Position numbers and translations under genes: made by a program. DNA of 64,000 nucleotides, from NCBI GenBank assembly GCA_021613535.1, contig CP075497.1, positions 8,184,001-8,248,000 of the forward strand, written 5' to 3'. The stretch comes from Adineta vaga (lineage: Eukaryota > Rotifera). Positions 1 through 13,193 of the stretch are shown here, in pieces (position 1 is the stretch's first letter; each line of letters begins with the position of its first letter). Below the pieces are notes generated by a model. It had not been told where the DNA came from, did not search any database, and saw nothing but the letters and a program-made list of their open reading frames with translations.

Positions 1-176
1 GTGTGTCGCGAGCATAGCGGTCGTTCTTTGTCTATAGCGTTCACCGATGCTAATACATCGCTGCATATATGAACAGAGAAAAGGAAATGGCATAGAAAGA
101 AGTTCAACATCAGACACTAATTTCTTTGTTATTTTTAGATTTGTTTTTATTGAATAGAGTAAAAAAATACAATACA

Positions 177-2859
177 ATGGCAGACACACTGATTGATGAC
201 GAAACTATTGATGTTCGAACATCGTCGAATAGACCAGGAGCATCAACTACTAGTTCGCAAATAACAACGACGACACGTCGACCAATGTATATCGAAACTG
301 AAGTACGTACCGATACGGTAACAACACGTCGAATGGCATCGGCTGCTGCTAACAGAAGCGTTCATGATGTACTTGAAAATACCAAATCGCCAACTCTGTA
401 TGTATTTGTTTTCAATTAAGTTCTTTTTCTCTATTCAAGTATTGTTTTCTTTTGCTAGTGATCGACCACCGACAAGTTATTCTTACTCTCAAGGGTATGT
501 AGATTTAAACTATTATTTTCAATGATAAGTCTTGCCTTAAGATAGAATTGAACTTCTTTTTCTGTTTTCTCGAAAAGTTCATTGTTAGTGATTTCTGATG
601 GGCATTATCATAATCGAAAGTAATTAAGAAATTTAAACAAGTACATCGTATCGAATGATTTGAAGCTTAAGAAAATGAGCTTTAAATTGAATACCTTAGA
701 GCGATAAAAAAAATAGCTCGAGGCTAAATGTATAAAAATATTGAGCTATCATTCATCACCATCATATATTCTTTCTAGTGCATTAATATCTTTTGTTCTT
801 TAGCAATTCATATGCACCTGGGTCACGGTCTGGTGCATACGACATTTCTGCCGCATCTCGACGTAGTTCACATGGCGGCTATCAAAATGGTACGGAATCC
901 ACTCTTGCATCAGCATTCTCATCACCATCTGAATTTTTGTCGACGGTTCGAACACAATTATCGAATGGTTATGATGCTGTCCGTGATCGTATAACTCAGT
1001 TTACTGGTCATCACGGTTTAGCACCTAATTCACCAACACGTGGTTTAACAAGTGGTGGTTCACGATATACCCGTACATCATCTCAATCATCGGCGACAGG
1101 TAGCCGATCGAAAGGATATAATCTTCGTTCGCGACCAGTTCATTCCACACCTCGAGATACTGATAGTGATCATACAAGTCATCGTAAAACAACAACAAAA
1201 CATCGAAAAGAACATAATCAACAGGGTGAAATTGATGAAGAAGATGATGACGAAGAAGAAGAAGAAGAACATAAAGGTCCACAATCTTATTTAAATAGAG
1301 CAATTCATTATATTAAACGAGTTTTTCGTTCACCCATCGATATTTTTGATACTGTCTGGAATAAATTAAAAGCTTTACCATGGTGGTTACTTATACCACT
1401 TTTATTACTTGTTGCCCTTTTTACTAGTAAGTTTCTTTCACGCATTGAACCATTTCATCTATTGATATCTTTATTCTATTTTAGTACCTCCTTTTGCTTG
1501 TAAACCATTAAAACATTTACTTCATCCTAAAGTAAATGATGCATGTCGCGATGTTCAACATTTGACAAAAGACTTAAGTGGTAGTACGTATGATTTTACT
1601 CGTCGCCATACGTATGACCGTGGTGTTCGTAATCTTAAACAAGTTTATGGTTCAGCACAAGATCTAAAAAATTCAGTATTAAACTCGTTGAATGATGTTT
1701 ATTATTCACTGAAACAAACTTTACGTGGTTCTGTGGGTGGCGTGAAAAATCGAGTTACTGATGCTGTTGAAACTACAGCAGAGAATGCAAAGGAATATTA
1801 TGATGCTGGTATTCAAAAAGTCAACCATCTTATCGAAGAACTTAAACAAGAAAGAGAAAAAATTCTTGGAGCGTAAGTGATTTTTTTTGTCAAAATCGAA
1901 TCACTGATTTATTCAATTCAATTCAATTCTATTTAGTCGACATACATTAAAACCCGATGAAGAAAAAGAATTATCAGCGGTATGTAAAACTTTAAAAAAG
2001 AAAAAGAACAAAGAATGAATTAAGATTTTTATTATAGATGGTTCGTAAATTAATCGATGAATATGCAGCCGATGAAACAGGTCAAGCAGATTTTGCACTT
2101 GAAGCTAATGGTAAATAAAACGAATATTAATCACATATCCAATAACCTCTTGATATGCATTTTTAGGAGGCAAAGTTGTTGATACACGTTGTCATGAATA
2201 CACCGATGAACCACGACAAAATGTTGTCAAATTTCTTGGTATTCCTATTGTTCATATGTCAAAACAACCTGATATTATCATCAAAGTAAATATTCTATTG
2301 TTTCTAAAATTCCTATAAATACAAACAATCTTTTTATTCAGCATGGACGTATGCCTGGTCAATGTTTTCCATTTAAAGGTGATCGTGGTAGTGTTGTCAT
2401 TCGATTAGCTGTACCTGTTGTACCAACTGAATTCGTACTTGAACATTTATCGAAAAGTATTTCAATTGTTGGTCATATCAATAGTGCACCGAATAATTTT
2501 ACAGTTTATGCAAGTGCAATAACGAAAAAAAATCGTCATAGTATATATATATATTGTTTTTTCTTCAGGCTTTGAAAGATAAACATGATAAAGAAGGTGT
2601 TGTTCTTGGTCGATATTTTTATGATGCAGAAAACGGTCCAGCTCTTCAGAGATTCAAACCTCAAGTATGTTGAAAATCGAGAAAATGCTTGAGAAATATT
2701 CATTATATATACATGTATCCCTTTTAGATTGCTAATATACCTGTTGTCGAATATATTGAAGTTCAAGTAACATCCAATTGGGGTAATCCAAATTATACAT
2801 GTTTATACAGATTTCGTGTACATGGCGACATGCAAACTGTCTCACCAACAGCTGCGTAG
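177..2859 (+). CDS. SUN-domain nuclear envelope protein (LINC complex)
   Basis: Ten exons (177-397, 459-494, 804-1426, 1485-1872, 1937-1979, 2038-2110, 2167-2285, 2342-2509, 2569-2664, 2728-2859) join in frame to 632 residues. The N-terminal third is Ser/Thr/Arg-rich, followed by an acidic Asp/Glu run (about 1235-1270) and one hydrophobic segment (LPWWLLIPLLLLVALF) that fits the inner nuclear membrane anchor. A helical linker follows, and the C-terminal ~190 residues are a SUN domain, seen in KVVDTRCHEYTDE, CFPFKGDRGSVVIRL, SAPNNFTVYALKD and the final TCLYRFRVHGD. SUN proteins bind KASH partners in the perinuclear space and couple nucleus to cytoskeleton. The start at 177 is preferred to an in-frame ATG at 126, which adds a leader of unclear role. 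The eighth intron appears to be GC-AG. Fold assignment is firm; orthology to SUN1 or SUN2 is not resolved. Confidence 0.9.
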
Positions 2860-3934
2860 AGAACACAGCAATTTGCTTTTGTTTTCCTAGAAAAAAAACT
2901 TTACTTTATGTCATCATTATAATCGTTCATATTGAATAGATTGTTTTGATGTTTATGTATTATTAATCTTTGTTCGTTTGTAAAACATTAAAAAAAAGTA
3001 CTCAGTTTTGTTTCTTGTATGATTATGTATTTAGCAAAATGCATTAACATTAAAAGACGCGTTTGAAATCTATAATCTAGACATTCTTTTTTCTTCTCTC
3101 TCTCTCTCTCCTCATTTCGTATATGTGTGCGTATTGTATTTGTTAAAATCTAGCGATTTTCATTCATTTGTCTATAACTTGTGTTCATATGTGTGTAATT
3201 GTCGGTGTGCTTCTTCTCTATTTCTTTTCTCGTCGTCTAACATATATTTGAAAATAAAAATCTAGACGTTTTGCAACTAACAGCAAGAGATTAATGATTT
3301 GATTTGATTTGAAAGAAAAGTTTGATGATTGAGTTTCCTGCGACGATGAAGACATACTGAGCTATTATTCTTTGATGGTATTATAGTCTAATAAATCTCA
3401 ATTTAATACTATTACGTATGATCGAATTATTTGGTTTATGTTCAAACATTACAATTATTTTTTGTCTGAAAAATAAATCATTGTCATAGATATATCGATT
3501 AGATAATAATTAATTTAATACGCTTTCATCTTGTCTTCATAAGATTTTGCAAAACATTTTGTCATGTGGTGCAACTAGGTTAAATCACAAACATCTACCA
3601 AAAAGATTACATATCCCATTTGAAATTAATAAAATTTCATCTCGAAGCCGTAATACTAGTTAGTTTCTCAATGCAAAAAGCAATTTGGAGTTATTTTTAT
3701 GATTGTGCAAGAACATAAAAAACGCAGCCAAGAGAGTGAAACATAGATTTCAATTCTATTTCTTTTCTTCCTTTCTCTCATTTTGTTTCCAACGGGGTAA
3801 ACTTGCACAATGTTTTGAAAACTATTTTACCATTTAACATGCAACATTTTCTTAACATTCTCTGCAGATTATAAAAGCTCATCAAGTTCTCTTCTACATA
3901 CATCATTACTGATACGTCGACAGTAGTTATCACT
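2860..3934. other. Intergenic, SUN to MVP copy 1
   Basis: No gene is visible. The first part is the SUN 3' region with a CT-rich stretch near 3095-3112 and an AATAAA-type motif near 3253. The last ~100 bases contain the putative MVP promoter. Confidence 0.6.
3870..3877 (+). promoter_or_regulatory. TATA-box candidate for MVP copy 1
   Basis: TATAAAAG lies 58-65 bp before the ATG at 3935. The convergent MVP copy has a similar but weaker AAATAAAAG at about 11148-11156 on the minus strand, a comparable distance from its ATG at 11091. This rests on motif and position only. Confidence 0.4.
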
Positions 3935-6900
3935 ATGAGTAAAACGACAACAACAACAAGTACCGAAAATAAAATTGTTTCTGGTCCAGTTTACCGTATT
4001 CCACCATATCATTATATTCATGTTTTGGATCAAAATACGAATGTAACACGATTAGAAATTGGTCCAAAAACATTTATTAAACAAGACAATGAATCAGTTA
4101 TTTTTGGACCAGAAAAAATGATTACAGTTCCGTATGTATTTCTGTCTAAATTGATATAAAAATAAATCTAAAGATAAAATTTTTTGTAGACCACGTCATT
4201 ATTGTGTTGTGGAATCACCAGTTGTACGTAATGAAGCAGGCGAAGTTGAATTTGATAAAAATGGTCAAGCAAAATTGATCCATGCAGATTTGGATATTCG
4301 TCTTGCACGAGCTGATCAAGCTCCATTTCCTCTCTATCCTGGTGAAGTTCTTCGACAAGTATAAATTTCGAACGTTTTGTCAGATGAAAGTAGAACAATG
4401 TTTGTTATATTCTATGTTTAGCCTGTCACTCCATTAAAAGTTGTTCCAGCTAATTCAGCTTTACGATTAAAAGCTGTACTTGATTTTGACGATGAAACAA
4501 CAAATGAACAACGACGTGCTGGCGATGAATGGTTATTTGAAGGTCCAGCAACTTACATTCCTCGTAAAGAAGTTAGTGTCGAAGAACAAATTCGCGCCAC
4601 TGTAATTGGTTCTAATCAAGCTATTCGACTTTGTGCTAAAAAAGAAATTAATGATCGAACAGGTCAAAAACGTGTCACTGGCGAAGAATGGTTGGTTAAG
4701 AAAACTGGTGCTTATTTACCACTTGCTTATGTAAGTTTTAATGGAAAAATTTCTTTCTGTATGAAATATTTATTATTATCATCGAAAATTTTTAGGAAAC
4801 AGTTGTTTCAGTAGAAAATGCTTATGTTTTAACTGATAAGAAAGCACTTCATCTCCGTGCATTAAAAACATTTACTGATGATTTTGGTAAAGTACGTATG
4901 AATGGTGAAGAATGGCTTGTTACTCTTGTCGATACAGAAACACATATTTTGAGTGTGTATGAACAATTAGTTGCTGTTGTTGATGTAATCACATTGAGTT
5001 CTCGACAATATTGTGTTATTATTGACCCAGTAGAAGATGGAAAACCACAATTAGGAAAAAAGGTTTGTAATGAAACAACCTTTTATTTATTCGAAATTAA
5101 TTATATGTGATTTTCTTTTCGGTTTAAATAGAAACTTGTTGTGGGCGAAAAATCATTTTTTCTTCAACCAGGTGAAAAATTAGAAAATGGTATTCAAGAT
5201 GTTTATATATTAGGTGAAGATGAGGGTGTCATTCTCAAATGTATCGAAGCATTTGAAGATGAACAAGCTAAAACTAATCGAAATCCTGGTGATCGATGGA
5301 TGATTCGTGGACCAACGTAAGACTTGAGATAATCATTGAAATTCCAATCTATTTCTATGTTCATTTCAGTGAATATATTCCTCCAACACAAGTAGAAGTT
5401 GTTACACGTCGAAAAGCAATTCCTCTAGATGAAAATGAAGGTATCTATGTTCGTGATATAAAAACTGGTCGTGTAAGAGCTGTTGTGGGTGAAACATATA
5501 TGTTAACACAAGATGAAGAACTTTGGCAAAAAGATTTACCTAAACAAGTTGAAGATTTATTAACACGCGATGCATTAGTTGATCGCAATATTCCAACACG
5601 TAATCAAACATCTGATAAAAATCAATCTCAACAAAATACAACTACTTCAAAATCAAGTTCAACGAAACGTGATAAATCAAAACTTGTCACTTATCGTGTT
5701 CCACATAATGCTTGCGTACAAATTTATGATTATAAAGCTAAAAAAGCACGAATTGTTTTCGGTCCTGAACTTGTTATGCTTGGACCTGATGAACAATTTA
5801 CATTACTTTCTTTAAGTGGTTGTGTTCCAAAGAAACCTAATCAAATCCAATCACTCTGTTTACTTCTTGGTCCTGATTTTTTTACTGATGTAATTGTAAT
5901 TGAAACAGCAGATCATGCACGTTTATCTCTTCAACTTTCATACAATTGGCATTTTCAAGTAGCGGATGTGACTGATGAAAAGGAAGCAGCAAAATTATTT
6001 TCCGTACCAGATTTTGTTGGCGATGCAGCTAAAGCCATTGCTTCTCGTGTTCGTGGCGTTGTTGCAGGAACACAATTTGATGATTTTCATAAGAATTCTG
6101 CTCAAATCATTCGTGCAGCTGTCTTCGGTCTTGATACTCATCAGCATGTACGTGATCAATTAGTTTTCCCACAAAACAATCTTGCTATCACCTCCATTGA
6201 TATTCAAAGTGTTGAACCTGTTGATCAACGAACACGTGATGCACTTCAAAAGAGTGTTCAATTAGCCATTGAAGTAAGTGATCTATGTGTATATATACTA
6301 AATGATTGGTAATATGAATGAATAATTTAGATTACAACTAATTCACAAGAAGCTGCTGCTAAACATGAAGCTTCTCGTCGAGAACAAGAAGCTAAAGGTT
6401 TATTAGAACGACAACGTATTAAAGATGAAGCTGATGCGGAAGAAGTTCGAAAACAACTTCTAGAATTACAAGCTCTATCAGCTGCTGTTGAATCAACTGG
6501 TCAAGCTAAAGCAGAAGCTCAAAGTCGTGCTGAATCAGCACGAATTGAAGGAGAAGCGGCTGTTGAGCAAGGTAAAAGAAAATAGAAGAAGAAAGAGATT
6601 TTTATTAATTGTGTTAAATTGTTATTCTTACTTTTAATAGCTCGTCTTAAAGCTGAAGCTACACGTATCGAAGCTGAAGCAGAATTATCACGTTTGAAAT
6701 TAGCTCGTGAAGCTGAAATCAAATTTGTACGTGATCAAAATGAATTGGAAATTGGAAAGAAAGGTGAAATGTCAAGAATTGAAACTGAAAAATTCAAATT
6801 ACAAGTGGAATCAATTGGTGCAGAAACAATTCAGTCGATTGCTACGTCTGGTCCTGACACTCAAGTTAAACTTTTACAAGCACTTGGCCTTCAATCAATG

Positions 6901-7041
6901 TTGGTTACTGATGGACATACACCTATCAATCTTATGGGTTTTGGACAAGGTTTATTAGGTGGTTTAAATGGAAATATGAAAAATAAATCGAGAACAACAA
7001 CAGCTAGTTCAGCCAACTACCGTGTCCATGAAGAAGATTAA
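3935..7041 (+). CDS. MVP: Major vault protein, copy 1
   Basis: Eight exons (3935-4131, 4190-4358, 4422-4730, 4796-5062, 5132-5316, 5370-6273, 6331-6571, 6641-7041) give 890 residues, close to the ~890 of animal MVPs. MVP is the shell protein of the vault ribonucleoprotein particle. The N-terminal half shows the repeated MVP beta-domains ([69 protein letters not shown]). A shoulder domain follows ([20 protein letters not shown]), then the long Ala/Glu/Arg-rich coiled-coil cap helix and the C-terminal tail with a [13 protein letters not shown] motif. A Ser/Thr/Gln-rich insert of about 40 residues (5580-5680) is absent from copy 2 and explains much of its greater length. The second copy lies convergently 776 bp downstream. 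Identification is secure. Confidence 0.97.
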
Positions 7042-7817
7042 ATATCAACAATGATCTTTTCTTAAAGTAAAAGAAATGAACATGAGCCGTCCTTGTATTC
7101 GTTCGTATTGTTAATGTATGTTTTTTGTCAAAGAAATTTAGTATGAATTTATTTATAAAAATATCTATATGATCAAATAAAGATTAAAGTATTTTTTCGT
7201 ATATAAAATCTTCTTATTATTCGATTTGTTGTGTACTTTTAATACAATGAAAAGAAAACAGAAGAATTTATAAGTTGTTTAACTTGCTACGAGCACACAT
7301 ACATTTTCTTGCTGCGAACAGTTTTGTTTTTATTCCTTTTGAAAGAAATAAGTCGTACAACAGCTTTGATAGATACTTCGAATTTCTATGAAATGTCAAA
7401 CTACGCGTGACATTTTTGAATAGATTCCATGCGAGTTTTTTTTGTAAAATATTGAAAAAAATCGAATGAAGTCTACTAATTCACCACTAAAATATGTTTT
7501 TTGATAAAAATATACTGTTCAATACAACTTCAATGGACAATAATAATCTACAAGAAATTTTTCATATTCGTCAAGATAACTTATTTCAATATAGATCAAT
7601 TAGTTTTATGAGTTCGAACAGTTTCTTGGAGATAAATATAATAGTGATGATCGATTAAATTTTCAATATAATGATCAAATAAACATTTATTTTTTCCGAA
7701 TTAATGAAAGAAAAATACAAATTTTTAATGGCAAAATCTGACATATCTCAGGTCTACACAATTACATAAATATAAAACTCAATAATTTTCTAAAACATGG
7801 TTTCTTTTTTCGTCTCT
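7042..7817. other. Shared 3' intergenic space of the convergent MVP genes
   Basis: This holds the 3' regions of both vault genes. A good polyadenylation signal AATAAA sits at 7176-7181, 135 bases after the copy 1 stop. I see no gene and no obvious inverted repeat joining the two copies. Confidence 0.6.
7176..7181 (+). terminator. Polyadenylation signal of MVP copy 1
   Basis: AATAAA within GATCAAATAAAGATT, 135 bases after the stop codon of MVP copy 1, followed by a T-rich stretch. Confidence 0.5.
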
Positions 7818-10800
7818 TTAAGAACTTGTTGATGTACCAACTAAATCCACTGCAGTATTGAATAGATTAATTGGACTACGTCCATCCGTGATCAATGTTG
7901 ATTTTATACCAAGAGCTTGAAGAAGTTTAACCTAAATAGATAATATGCAATTAGAAATATTTGGAAAAACAGAATTTTATATGGAATCTTTACTTGATTA
8001 TCTGGTCCACTAGTAGCAATAGCTTGTATAGTTTTTGGTCCAATAGCCGTTACATGTTCTTTGAATTCTTCGATTTCAATATTGGCTAATCGTTTAGCTT
8101 TATTAATTTCAAGATCAGAAACTAATTTCGAATAACTTAATTCTAATTCACGTGATTGTGTTAATCGAAAAAGTTCAATATCAGTTTCGATTTTCACTGC
8201 TTGAGCACGAAGAGTGGCTAAAAATCAATATATATATATATGAATCAAGCTAAACTATAGAGAATATATCAAGCAAACCTTGTTCAACAGCAGCTTCTCC
8301 TTCAATTTTTGCTGCTTCAGCTCGTGATTGAGCTTCAGCACGTGACTGACCGGTGGATTCAACAGCAGATGAAAGTGCTTGTAGTTGTAATAGATTTCGA
8401 CGTGCTTTTTCAGCTATTTAAAATAAAAAATATTAATATATAAATTCAAAAGATAACTTATATTTACCTTCTGCTTCATCAGCAATTTTCTGTCGTTCTA
8501 AATGACCTTTGGCTTCTTGTTCCGTTCGTGAAGCTGTGTGTCTATAAGAACAAAACTTTCGAACTATTGAAATTCTTCTATGAAAAAGTCAACTTACTTG
8601 GCTTGAGCTTCTTGTGAATTAGTTGTAATCTAAATTATTCATTCATATTACCAATCATTTAGTATATATACACATAGATCACTTACTTCAATGGCTAATT
8701 GAACACTCTTTTGAAGTGCATCACGTGTTCGTTGATCGACAGGTTCAACACTTTGAATATCAATAGATGTGAGAACGAGGTTATTTTGGGAGAAGACGAG
8801 TCTATGATTAACACGTTTATCTTCATTAAGACCAAAGACAGCTGTACGAATAATTTTCGCTGAATTTTTATGAAAATCATCAAAAGAAATGCTTGCAACT
8901 GCTCCACGAATTTTTGCTGCAACTGCTTTACAAAAATCACCAATAAAATCTGGTACAGAAAATACTTTTGCAATTTCTCTTTCATCACTATAATCCTTGA
9001 TCTAAATAATCGATAACAGATTCTATTTGTTTTTCATTCAAATGACAAATCTTACTTCAAAATGCCAATTATATGATAGTCGAAGTGATAGACGAGCATG
9101 ATCACTTGATTCAATCGTTACAGTATCACTTGAAAATTCCGGTCCCAATAATAAACAAATCGCACGAATTTTATTTGGTACTTTAGGTTTTTCACCGGAT
9201 AAATTCAAGACTGTAAATTGTTCATCAGGTCCAAGCATAACAAGTTCAGGACCGAAAACAATTCGTGCTTTTTTAGCTTTATAATCGTAAATTTGTACGC
9301 AAGCGTTATGTGGAACACGATAATTAACTACTTTTGATTTATCCCTAGCTGGTATATTGATTGATGCAATTGATTTATCTTCAAATGATCGAGGATCTTG
9401 AAGAAGAAGTTGTTCAACTTGTTTAGGTAAATCTTTTTCCCAAAGTTCTTCATTTTCAGTTAAGAGATAAGTGCTGCCGATAACGGAACGAATTTTACCC
9501 GTTTTAACATCTCGAACATAGATTCCTTCATTAACATCTAATGGTATAGCTTTACGACGAAGTACAACAGCAGCTTCAACTGCTGGAATATAATCTTTTG
9601 GACCACGAACCATCCAACGATCACCAGGATTACGAATAACTTTCTATATCACAAAAAAAAAATATCATAAAGAAATGAAAGTAAACTTAGACGTACCCCA
9701 TCTTCTTTGAATGATTCAATACAACGAAGGATTAAACCTTCATCTTCTTCAAGTACATACACATCTTGAATACCATCAGCTAACTTTTCACCAGGTTGAA
9801 GAAAGAATGTTTTTTCTCCCTGAAGAAAAAGAAATATTAACATCTAATTTCATTTTATACTTTAGAAAATATCTTACTTTCACAAGTTTTCTTTTTCCAA
9901 GTTGAGGTTTACCATCCGAACCTATTGGATTGACGATGACACAATACTGACGTGAATTTAAAATCGTAACAGAGACGATACCAACAACCTAGACAAAATT
10001 TTATTATTTACTTTTACTTATCTCTCAAAAATGAATTGATTTTTATCTACCTCTTCATAAACATCTGGAATGTATGTTTCAGTATCACTCGCATAGACTA
10101 ACCATTCTTCACCATGAAGACGTTTACGTTTTAATGAATCAATAAATGTGCCCAATGCTCGAACATGTAACGCTTTCTATAAAACAAGAAAGATATAATG
10201 ATGAAAATTAGACTAGATCTCAAATACTTTATCGGTTAGAACATAAGCTTGAACTGTGGAAACAACTTCTTCGTAAGCTAATGGTAAATAAGAGCCATTT
10301 GTACGATTGAGCCATTCTTCACCTGTTTGTCGTTGAATGTCATCACGATCAATCATTTCTTTTTTTGCACGTAAACGAACAGCTTCATTCGGTTTAAGAA
10401 TAACTGCTTTAATTTGTTCTTCAACACTAACTTCTTTACGTGGAAAATAAGTTCCTGAAAAAGAAAATATAAAACTTGATTTTATGATTTCAAAATATAA
10501 TCGAATTCTTTTCTACCTGGCCCATAGAAGAGAAATTCATCTCCTGCACGGATTTGTTGATCTTGATCATCGACGAAATCTAAAACAGCACGAAGACGTA
10601 ATGCACAATTTGGTTCAATAACTTTCAATGGTGTTATTGTTTGTTTAAGTATTTCACCAGGATAGAGAGGAAATGGTTCTTGAGCAAAACGAATATCAAC
10701 ATCAGAATGTAATAGTTTAATTTGACCATTGGTATCTGTTACAACTTGACCATTTTTATTACGAATAGCTGGATTTTCCACAACACAATAATGACGAGGT

Positions 10801-11091
10801 CTATACAGATGCAAATAAAATGGCATAGAAAAAAAACATCAACTCATGAATTTCAGACATACGGAATGATCAACATGCGTTCTGGTCCAAGAATAACTTT
10901 CTCATGATCTTGTTTTACAAATGTTTTTGGACCAACTTCAATTCGAGTTACATTTGTATTTTGATCCAAAACATGGATATAGTAAAATGGTGGAATTCGA
11001 TAAACTAAAATATCAATATCTTTAAAGATAAGAACAACAACGAATAAAATATTATGTTCTTACCACCACCCGTAGTCTTTGTATCGGACAT
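7818..11091 (-). CDS. MVP: Major vault protein, copy 2
   Basis: Fourteen exons on the minus strand (11091-11064, 11004-10863, 10800-10517, 10454-10228, 10176-10051, 9988-9878, 9819-9697, 9643-9056, 9001-8687, 8629-8598, 8541-8468, 8413-8279, 8217-7994, 7931-7818) join in frame to 840 residues. All MVP landmarks of copy 1 are present: [73 protein letters not shown], then an Ala/Glu-rich cap helix and a [16 protein letters not shown] tail. Copy 2 has more introns than copy 1, and they are unequally distributed: it lacks the copy 1 intron at 4359-4421. Most exons have diverged clearly, but two short tracts are nearly identical to copy 1 (see findings). Both copies look intact, so vaults may be hetero-oligomeric; that is inference. 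Confidence 0.96.
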
Positions 11092-11839
11092 ATTTATTCT
11101 TTTGCGACTGATTTATGTCTGAGAGTAGAAAAGATTCTTACAAGCCCTTTTATTTAGAAGAATGAATGTCGACACACGTATGACATGTTGTGTATATGAA
11201 ATAGGAAATAACGGGGTTGTGTAGGAGAACATCTTTTTCAATTCAATTGTGCAATGACACAAGTAGAATTGCACGATCAACTTAAAAAAACAAGAAATTC
11301 TTAGATAAAAATTGCAGTTTATTCCCATTGTCAAGCAAGAAAAGGGTTAGAGAACAGAAAAGAAAGAGAGTGAATAAGAGAAGAACGAAAAAAAACATCA
11401 CCTTATAATTTAGTATTGCATTTTTTTGACGAAAAGTTTGAAAATCTATTCTTTTCATACGATGGTGAAACTCATCTTTTATTGATCATCGAGGTATGAC
11501 CGATATATTGTGCAAATGATTGAATAGTGATAAAAGAACATCTCATTTCACTAAAATAGAAAGATTATATGAAAGTCAAAGTAATCAATACAGTTCAGAA
11601 TACATGAACGTATTTTTTTGTTTAAACAGTAAAACTATTCTTTTAAGAAGTTTTTCTTTCATTTATGATTATTTTATTTTATTTAACAAACACATTCCTA
11701 TCATAATAAAACAGAAGTTTCTTTCAACAACATTAGATAAAAATAACAAATAGTAGTGAAATATGATTCGCTTTATACAATTAACCAATAAAATGATATT
11801 GAAATCGTATATAATTTCTTAAACTTCTTTCATTGCTAT
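11092..11839. other. Intergenic, MVP copy 2 promoter side
   Basis: The right-hand neighbour ends at 11840. I see a TATA-like AAATAAAAG on the minus strand near 11150 and otherwise AT-rich sequence with no supported gene. Confidence 0.5.

Positions 11840-13193
<1,354 letters not shown>

Noticed and set aside
1025-1303. Antisense open frame over the SUN exon
   Set aside because: It mirrors the trinucleotide-rich acidic and Ser-rich coding sequence on the other strand; the plus-strand frame is spliced into a SUN protein.
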